From: an uncultured Collinsella sp.
GTDB taxonomy: Bacteria > Actinomycetota > Coriobacteriia > Coriobacteriales > Coriobacteriaceae
Direction: 5' to 3'
DNA: 8,158 bases
Assembly (NCBI GenBank): GCA_902490445.1
Contig: CABUDZ010000089.1
Location: 1-8,158 of the forward strand
The notes under the pieces are model-generated. The model worked only from the letters and a program-made list of their open reading frames with translations, ran no database searches and was not told the origin of the DNA. Both the position numbers and the translations under genes were made by a program. Numbering within the stretch: the first letter of the stretch is position 1; each line of letters begins with the position of its first letter. Below, in pieces: positions 4,416 to 8,158 of this stretch.

Positions 4416-7298
4416 CTAAATAAATACGTCGACGAGGATGGGCATAAGGTTGAGCAGGCCAAACACCAGCGCCACGCCCCATCCGAGCTTAAAGCAGCTG
4501 CGCCAGGTGCTGCGCGCGAAGGTGTTGTCGATCAGCACCTCGACAAAGTACGTCGCAGCCATCACGACCAGGGCTACGACCCAGCTCACCGGGTTGTCCC
4601 AAACAAAGAACATGCCCACCCACATCAAAAACAGCACGGTCTCACACCAGTGCATAAGGGTCATCTTGGCCAGCGTGCCGCCGCTCATCTCGGTGGCGAC
4701 GCCCTGGACAATCTCCTGATGCGCGTGATGCGAGTACGAAAGGTCGAACGGCGACTTGCGTAGCTTGATGGTGAGCACCGCAAGCAGCGCCAAGAAAATG
4801 GGCGCGCTGTACACGATGATGGGCGCCGACTGTCCGGTCACGGCGATGGAATCAAAGCTATCGGTGGCAAGGTACAGGCCCACGCTCATCAGCAAAACGG
4901 CGGGCTCGTAGCTCATGACCTGCAGCAACTCGCGGTCGGCACCGACCTGGGCAAACGGGCTTTGCGTCGAGGCGGACGCCAGCACCACAAAGATCGCGGC
5001 GAGCGTAACCATAAAAGCGCACAGCAGCGTGTTGGAGCCCGACACAAAGATGCCGCCGCCCACGACGGTAAAGATGAGCGCGCACGCCATATAGGTATCG
5101 TCCATGGTGTTTACGCTGGCAGGGGCCTTGCGCAGCAGCTTGGCAACGTCGTAGAAGGGCTGCAGCAGGCGCGGGCCCACGCGGCCCTGCATGCGAGCCG
5201 AAAGTTTGCGGTCGATGCCGTCGATCAAGCCGCCCGCAAGCGGCGCCAGCAAGGCAAACGCCACGGTGCCAATAAAGATGCCCACGACGCCCGAACCTTC
5301 GAAATACTTGCCGCGCAGCACCGAGGGCGCGCTCATGGCAAGCCGCTCGGGCCCAATCCATGCGCAACACAGCAGCGCAAACAAGATAATGCTGCAGCAT
5401 ACGACGCTACCCGCGGGGCCAATACGCTTCTCGCCAAGGGCGTCCTCCGAGTACCAATTGCGCTTTTCGGCCTTCACCTCGTATCCCATCGAGCCGCGGA
5501 AATGGCGATATTTGTCGGTTCCCACGCCCGAAAGGTACACGTTGACGTGCGGTTTGTTGCTCACGCGGAATGACGTCAGCAGCACCACGGCGATAAAAGC
5601 CACGATAACCACCATCAGATACATGGCGTCCTTGCCAATAACGTACGGCACGCGGCCAAACACCATGGCCAAGTAAGGCGACACCAGACCGCTCGAGATA
5701 ACCGGAAACGCCACGCAGCACAGAATCAGCAGCGCGGCGATGGTGTTGAGGGCCATCCATTCGGTCTTATGGACATTGACCTCAACGTTTTGAGCCGTGG
5801 GGTCGACGCCCGAAAGCTTGGCAAGCCACTTGCCCCAGAAGTAAAACGTCGCGGCCGAGCCAAAGGCAAGCACCATGATCATGAGCACGTTGCCGGTCTG
5901 CGCAAACGCCACCAGGGCGCCCCACTTGGACACGAGCATGCCAAACGGCGCCACAAACATGCCCATAATGCCCAGCATCATCAGACGCGTCAGGTGCGGC
6001 ATGCGGCTGAACATGCCGTCCATGTCCTCGATATTGCGGCTGCCGATATGATGCTCGGCCGTGCCCACGCACAGGAACAGCAGCGACTTGGCCACCGTGT
6101 GGAACAAGATCAGGAAGATGGCCGCCCATACGGCCTCGGGCGCGCCGACACCCAAGCAGGCACTGATGAGGCCCAAGTTGGAAATGGTGGAGTACGCGAG
6201 CACGCGTTTGGCGTTGCTCTGCGAGATGGCCATGAGTGCAGCGAGCAAAAACGTGATGGCACCCACACTCGTGACCATAAAGCCGGTCACGGGGTAGATG
6301 GCATAGAGTGGGCTCAGCTTGACCATCAGGAACACGCCGGCTTTGACCATGGTTGACGAGTGCAGCAGGGCGCTCGTGGGAGTGGGTGCAACCATGGCAC
6401 CCAACAGCCAAGTGTGGAACGGCATCTGTGCGGCCTTGGTGAGCGCGGCGAGCGACAACAGGATGACCGGCATCACCAGCAGCGCGGACTGCGCGGTTCC
6501 GGTGCCGGAAAGCTCGATCATGCCCGAGATGGTCAGCGGCATGCCGTTAACGTGCAGATACATAAGTCCGGCCAAAAACGCGATGCCGCCCAGCATGTTG
6601 AGGATGATTTGGGTAAAGGCGTTCTTGATGGCCTCGGGCGTACGCGTGTAGCCAATCATAAGGAACGAACACACGGTGGTGATTTCCCAGCCGCAGAACA
6701 GCCACTCAAGGTTGTCGCTCGTCACGATGACGAACATGGCCGAGAGGAACAGGAACATGAGCGCCAGGAACTGCGGGCGACGGTCGGGCGCGGTCTGCCC
6801 GCGCAGCGCGGCCTCGTGCTCGTCATGGGCCTGGAAGTCCTTCATGTAGCCCAGGGCATACAAGCAGATTAGACTGCCAACGATGCCGACGGCGAGGACC
6901 ATGATTACGCTCATGTAGTCCAGGTAGAGCGGCGTTGCCGTGACGGCTTCGGCCGCGGGCAGCGTCATGGCTGCAAAGGCGAGCGAGCCCACCAACTGGA
7001 CTACGCCGAGCACCGTGGTGAGCGCGTTCCTATATTTGTACGCGTTGTACAGGATGACGGCGCACAGGATGACGTCGATGACGGAGCTGATGATGGAGAG
7101 CACGTGCGAGGTGCCGGGTGCCACCTCGAAGCTCTGCGGGCCCGTGCCAAAAAACATGACGGCGACTACAACTGTCACCGCCATAATGATGCCAGAGCCT
7201 ACAAGCCCTACCGCGTCGCGGGCTCGGTCACCGCGCGCGAGCAGCATGCCCAGCGCCGGTACCAGCGGAAACAGGGTAAGGAAATACAGTAGCGTCAT
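4416..7298 (-). CDS. echAB: Fused membrane subunits A and B of an Ech-type hydrogenase (NuoL/HyfB-like plus NuoH/HycD-like)
   Basis: One uninterrupted 960-residue frame joins two membrane proteins normally encoded separately. Residues 1 to about 650 are an antiporter-like NuoL/HyfB/EchA domain: the helix-5 glutamate lies in WEITTVCSFLMIGY (E205), and lysines lie in LTKAAQMPFHTWL (K288), STMVKAGVF (K319) and HTVAKSLLF (K404), as needed for ion transfer. Its C-terminal part has a hydrophilic segment with RNWYSED (613-619), then a last membrane segment (about 629-648). After a linker of about 20 residues, residues 670-960 are a NuoH/HycD/EchB domain, recognised by ARMQGRVGPRLLQPFYDVAKL (split 701-721), the DRELLQVMSYEP loop (788-799) and SPFDLSYSHHAHQE (849-862). 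It would form the whole ion-translocating arm. GGGGGAG (7306-7312 on minus) lies 7 bases before the ATG. Met655 could start a separate 306-residue EchB, but its upstream ribosome site is weak. Confidence 0.93.
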   Translation of the reverse strand: MTLLYFLTLFPLVPALGMLLARGDRARDAVGLVGSGIIMAVTVVVAVMFFGTGPQSFEVAPGTSHVLSIISSVIDVILCAVILYNAYKYRNALTTVLGVVQLVGSLAFAAMTLPAAEAVTATPLYLDYMSVIMVLAVGIVGSLICLYALGYMKDFQAHDEHEAALRGQTAPDRRPQFLALMFLFLSAMFVIVTSDNLEWLFCGWEITTVCSFLMIGYTRTPEAIKNAFTQIILNMLGGIAFLAGLMYLHVNGMPLTISGMIELSGTGTAQSALLVMPVILLSLAALTKAAQMPFHTWLLGAMVAPTPTSALLHSSTMVKAGVFLMVKLSPLYAIYPVTGFMVTSVGAITFLLAALMAISQSNAKRVLAYSTISNLGLISACLGVGAPEAVWAAIFLILFHTVAKSLLFLCVGTAEHHIGSRNIEDMDGMFSRMPHLTRLMMLGIMGMFVAPFGMLVSKWGALVAFAQTGNVLMIMVLAFGSAATFYFWGKWLAKLSGVDPTAQNVEVNVHKTEWMALNTIAALLILCCVAFPVISSGLVSPYLAMVFGRVPYVIGKDAMYLMVVIVAFIAVVLLTSFRVSNKPHVNVYLSGVGTDKYRHFRGSMGYEVKAEKRNWYSEDALGEKRIGPAGSVVCCSIILFALLCCAWIGPERLAMSAPSVLRGKYFEGSGVVGIFIGTVAFALLAPLAGGLIDGIDRKLSARMQGRVGPRLLQPFYDVAKLLRKAPASVNTMDDTYMACALIFTVVGGGIFVSGSNTLLCAFMVTLAAIFVVLASASTQSPFAQVGADRELLQVMSYEPAVLLMSVGLYLATDSFDSIAVTGQSAPIIVYSAPIFLALLAVLTIKLRKSPFDLSYSHHAHQEIVQGVATEMSGGTLAKMTLMHWCETVLFLMWVGMFFVWDNPVSWVVALVVMAATYFVEVLIDNTFARSTWRSCFKLGWGVALVFGLLNLMPILVDVFI

Positions 7299-7444
7299 AC
7301 CATCACTCCCCCATGCAAAAACGCTGCAATTGTTTAACGTTATAGCTCAATTGAGGAGTAGCGGCGGCGGGTTTTCGGTCAACTGGGGAGTTTTAGACGT
7401 ACGGGGCAAGGAGTCTGTCCGCATTGGAGCAGAGGGGCGGCAAG
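7299..7444 (-). promoter_or_regulatory. Leader and probable promoter region of the hydrogenase operon
   Basis: This stretch lies between the terminator of the upstream gene and the first hydrogenase gene, so the operon promoter should be in it. Read on minus, TATAAC (7339-7344) is a fair -10 box, but no good -35 box lies 16-18 bases before it. TTGACC (7377-7382) is a fair -35 box without a matching -10. A perfect 10-base palindrome CTCAATTGAG (7346-7355) sits just upstream of the TATAAC, and a second CAATTG lies at 7328-7333, so binding by a regulator is plausible. These are weak matches by eye; the exact promoter is not established. No small gene is visible here. Confidence 0.4.
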
Positions 7445-7467
7445 AAAAATGCGCCCCTGTGGGCGCA
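7445..7467 (-). terminator. Rho-independent terminator of the helix-turn-helix gene
   Basis: Read on minus, TGCGCCC (7467-7461), loop ACAG and GGGCGCA (7456-7450) form a perfect 7-base stem, followed directly by a run of five T (7449-7445). It begins 12 bases after the stop of the helix-turn-helix gene. This indicates that the gene is transcribed apart from the hydrogenase operon, which then needs its own promoter. Confidence 0.85.
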
Positions 7468-7479
7468 CCATCCCGTTCG

Positions 7480-7884
7480 CTATTCCGCCTTTTTAACGCG
7501 CGGCTTGCGACCGCGCGGCTTATCGACCAGCGCGGATTCACCGCTCTCGCGATACTGGCGGCACCAAGCCTTGACCGAAGACTCGCTGGGAATCTTGTGC
7601 TTGATCATGGCCTCGCGAACCGTTAAGCCGTTTTCCAAGCGGTCCTTAACCACGGCGAGCTTAACTTCGTACGAATAGGTGTGATGATGCGAACCGGCGT
7701 TGAGCACGGCGTCGGCACCGCCCACGGCATATGCGCGGGCCCACTGACGAGCCGTGGCCTGGGGAATGCCAAGCTTTGCGGCGAGGGCGCGGTGACCGAC
7801 CCCCTCTTGGAGGATCTCGACGGCGCGCTGCCTAACCTCGGGCGCATGCGTGCGAGTCCTAGTTGCTTCCGACATACCTGCCAC
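7480..7884 (-). CDS. Small double helix-turn-helix protein, IS150/IS3 OrfA-like, standing alone
   Basis: The 134-residue protein holds two related helix-turn-helix units: about 14-60 (VRQRAVEILQEGVGHRALAAKLGIPQATARQW) and about 70-120 (YEVKLAVVKDRLENG, then VREAMIKHKIPSESSVKAW and SGESALVDK). It ends in a basic, AT-hook-like RGRKPRVKK. Both units and the closing GESALVDKPRGRKP resemble OrfA of IS150-type IS3 elements, which binds transposon ends. No OrfB (DDE transposase) frame follows in any reading frame, and a terminator closes the gene, so it is either a remnant or a domesticated DNA-binding protein. The listed start is GTG at 7884, with AAGG 7 bases before it; the in-frame ATG at 7875 has no well-spaced ribosome site but cannot be excluded. 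It lies just upstream of the hydrogenase operon in the same direction, so a regulatory link is possible but unproven. Confidence 0.8.
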   Translation of the reverse strand: MAGMSEATRTRTHAPEVRQRAVEILQEGVGHRALAAKLGIPQATARQWARAYAVGGADAVLNAGSHHHTYSYEVKLAVVKDRLENGLTVREAMIKHKIPSESSVKAWCRQYRESGESALVDKPRGRKPRVKKAE

Positions 7885-7893
7885 TTCTTAGCC

Positions 7894-7904
7894 TTAACCG
7901 TTAA
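7894..7904. promoter_or_regulatory. Small palindrome near the helix-turn-helix gene start
   Basis: TTAACCGTTAA is a perfect 5-1-5 inverted repeat ending 10 bases upstream of the GTG start. Another AGTTAA occurs at 7958-7963 and AACGTTAAAC (read on minus) in the hydrogenase leader at 7332-7341. The position fits an operator, but short AT-rich palindromes arise readily by chance. Confidence 0.3.
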
Positions 7905-7913
7905 TCTGCTTTC

Positions 7914-7956
7914 TTACGTGCATGTTAGATAGTAGCATTTTGCTGTTTGCACGTAA
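7914..7956. promoter_or_regulatory. Spaced inverted repeat over the presumed promoter of the helix-turn-helix gene
   Basis: TTACGTGCA (7914-7922) and TGCACGTAA (7948-7956) are perfect 9-base inverted arms separated by 25 bases. The interval includes the TACTAT -10 candidate (read on minus). Two half-sites flanking a promoter suggest a regulator that binds as a dimer of dimers or loops the DNA, possibly the helix-turn-helix protein itself. The alternative is a hairpin in the leader RNA. Confidence 0.45.
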
Positions 7957-8067
7957 CAGTTAATTGAAAATCGCAATTTCGCTATCTGGGCATTTGCCAT
8001 TAATTTGCAACAGTTCTTTAGGTTTTATTTACGCAGCTAGTTAGCTCGCAGCTCATTGACGGTGTTT

Positions 8068-8104
8068 TACCAACCAGATTGGTATCTTTTTGTTTCGCTT
8101 GGTA
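8068..8104. promoter_or_regulatory. Three TTGGTA half-sites, two forming an inverted repeat
   Basis: TACCAA (8068-8073) and TTGGTA (8079-8084) form a perfect 6-5-6 inverted repeat, and a further TTGGTA lies at 8099-8104, 20 bases (about two helical turns) after the second. This spacing pattern suits a DNA-binding dimer with an accessory site. It lies about 185-220 bases upstream of the helix-turn-helix gene, so it could equally belong to a gene outside the window. Confidence 0.35.
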
Positions 8105-8128
8105 TGGTCTTCATAATTATTAACCCAT

Positions 8129-8144
8129 CTAGCCTCTGGGCTAG
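8129..8144. other. Short hairpin near the window edge
   Basis: CTAGCC (8129-8134) and GGCTAG (8139-8144) form a 6-base stem with a TCTG loop. No U-tract follows on either strand within the visible bases, so it is not a clear terminator. Its owner may be outside the window. Confidence 0.3.
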
Positions 8145-8158
8145 CATGTTAGTCTTCC

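Larger units (their letters stand above)
7885..8158. other. AT-richer gene-free stretch upstream of the helix-turn-helix gene
   Basis: No coding frame of credible length or composition is visible on either strand. Base composition is clearly more AT-rich than the rest of the window. It probably contains the promoter of the helix-turn-helix gene (read on minus, TACTAT at 7930-7935 is a partial -10 box without a convincing -35) and several inverted repeats listed separately. Short AT-rich blocks near 7957-8040 show nothing I can name. The stretch may also serve a gene beyond the window edge. Confidence 0.5.

Noticed and set aside
1663..7298. Respiratory complex I (nuo) operon
   Set aside because: The large subunit has both NiFe cysteine motifs (RICGICAVGH and DPCISCTER) and the small subunit has CNGC, which complex I NuoD and NuoB lack. 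NuoA, NuoJ, NuoK, NuoM and NuoN counterparts are also missing.
1663..7298. Formate hydrogenlyase (hyc/hyf) operon
   Set aside because: The NuoC-like and NuoD-like parts are separate genes rather than fused as in HycE. HycB-like and formate dehydrogenase genes are absent, and the gene order is that of Ech. It cannot be fully excluded without flanking sequence.
7299..7444. FNR- or NtrC/sigma-54-type promoter for the hydrogenase operon
   Set aside because: No TTGAT-N4-ATCAA site and no GG-N10-GC element of the sigma-54 kind could be made out. CTCAATTGAG is palindromic but lacks the FNR spacing.

Overview
The window comes from a GC-rich bacterium. Codon use, Ala-rich proteins and a gut-anaerobe style gene set suggest a member of the Coriobacteriia, most like Collinsella. 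That assignment is inference from general resemblance, not from a marker gene. The central content is a five-gene minus-strand operon (7298 to 1663) for a membrane-bound, energy-converting group 4 [NiFe] hydrogenase of the six-subunit Ech type. The gene order is the Ech order: A and B (fused into one 960-residue protein), C, D, E, F. The NiFe-binding cysteines and all the iron-sulfur motifs expected in the two small electron-transfer subunits are present, so the complex looks functional. Such enzymes couple electron transfer from reduced ferredoxin to protons (giving H2) to ion pumping across the membrane, or run in reverse.

Layout: 1-249 is the 3' end of a sensor histidine kinase gene, overlapping by 4 bases a NarL/FixJ response regulator gene (246-875), both on plus. 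From 876 to 1662 lies a convergent intergenic region with no credible gene. It holds three long palindromic elements (936-1089, 1182-1341, 1435-1588) whose symmetry axes are 249 and 250 bases apart, alternating with two copies of a 47-base repeat (1122-1168, 1361-1407), then a strong GC hairpin (1620-1653) just after the hydrogenase operon. The hydrogenase operon fills 1663-7298 with tight spacing and strong Shine-Dalgarno sites. Upstream, 7299-7444 is its leader and probable promoter region. A U-tailed terminator (7445-7467) separates it from a minus-strand gene (7480-7884) for a small double helix-turn-helix protein resembling the OrfA part of IS150/IS3 transposases, but with no OrfB beside it. 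The AT-richer stretch 7885-8158 has no gene and carries several inverted repeats that look like operator or promoter structure.

How the parts fit: EchA/EchB would form the membrane ion-translocating arm, EchC/EchD/EchF the electron path, and EchE the H2-forming site. No formate dehydrogenase, CO dehydrogenase, ferredoxin or Hyp maturation gene is in the window, so the electron source and maturation genes must lie elsewhere. The most unusual points are the EchA-EchB fusion, the catalytic subunit that ends exactly at its last NiFe motif (no cleavable tail), and the array of palindromic elements whose arms differ in sequence between copies yet stay self-complementary.
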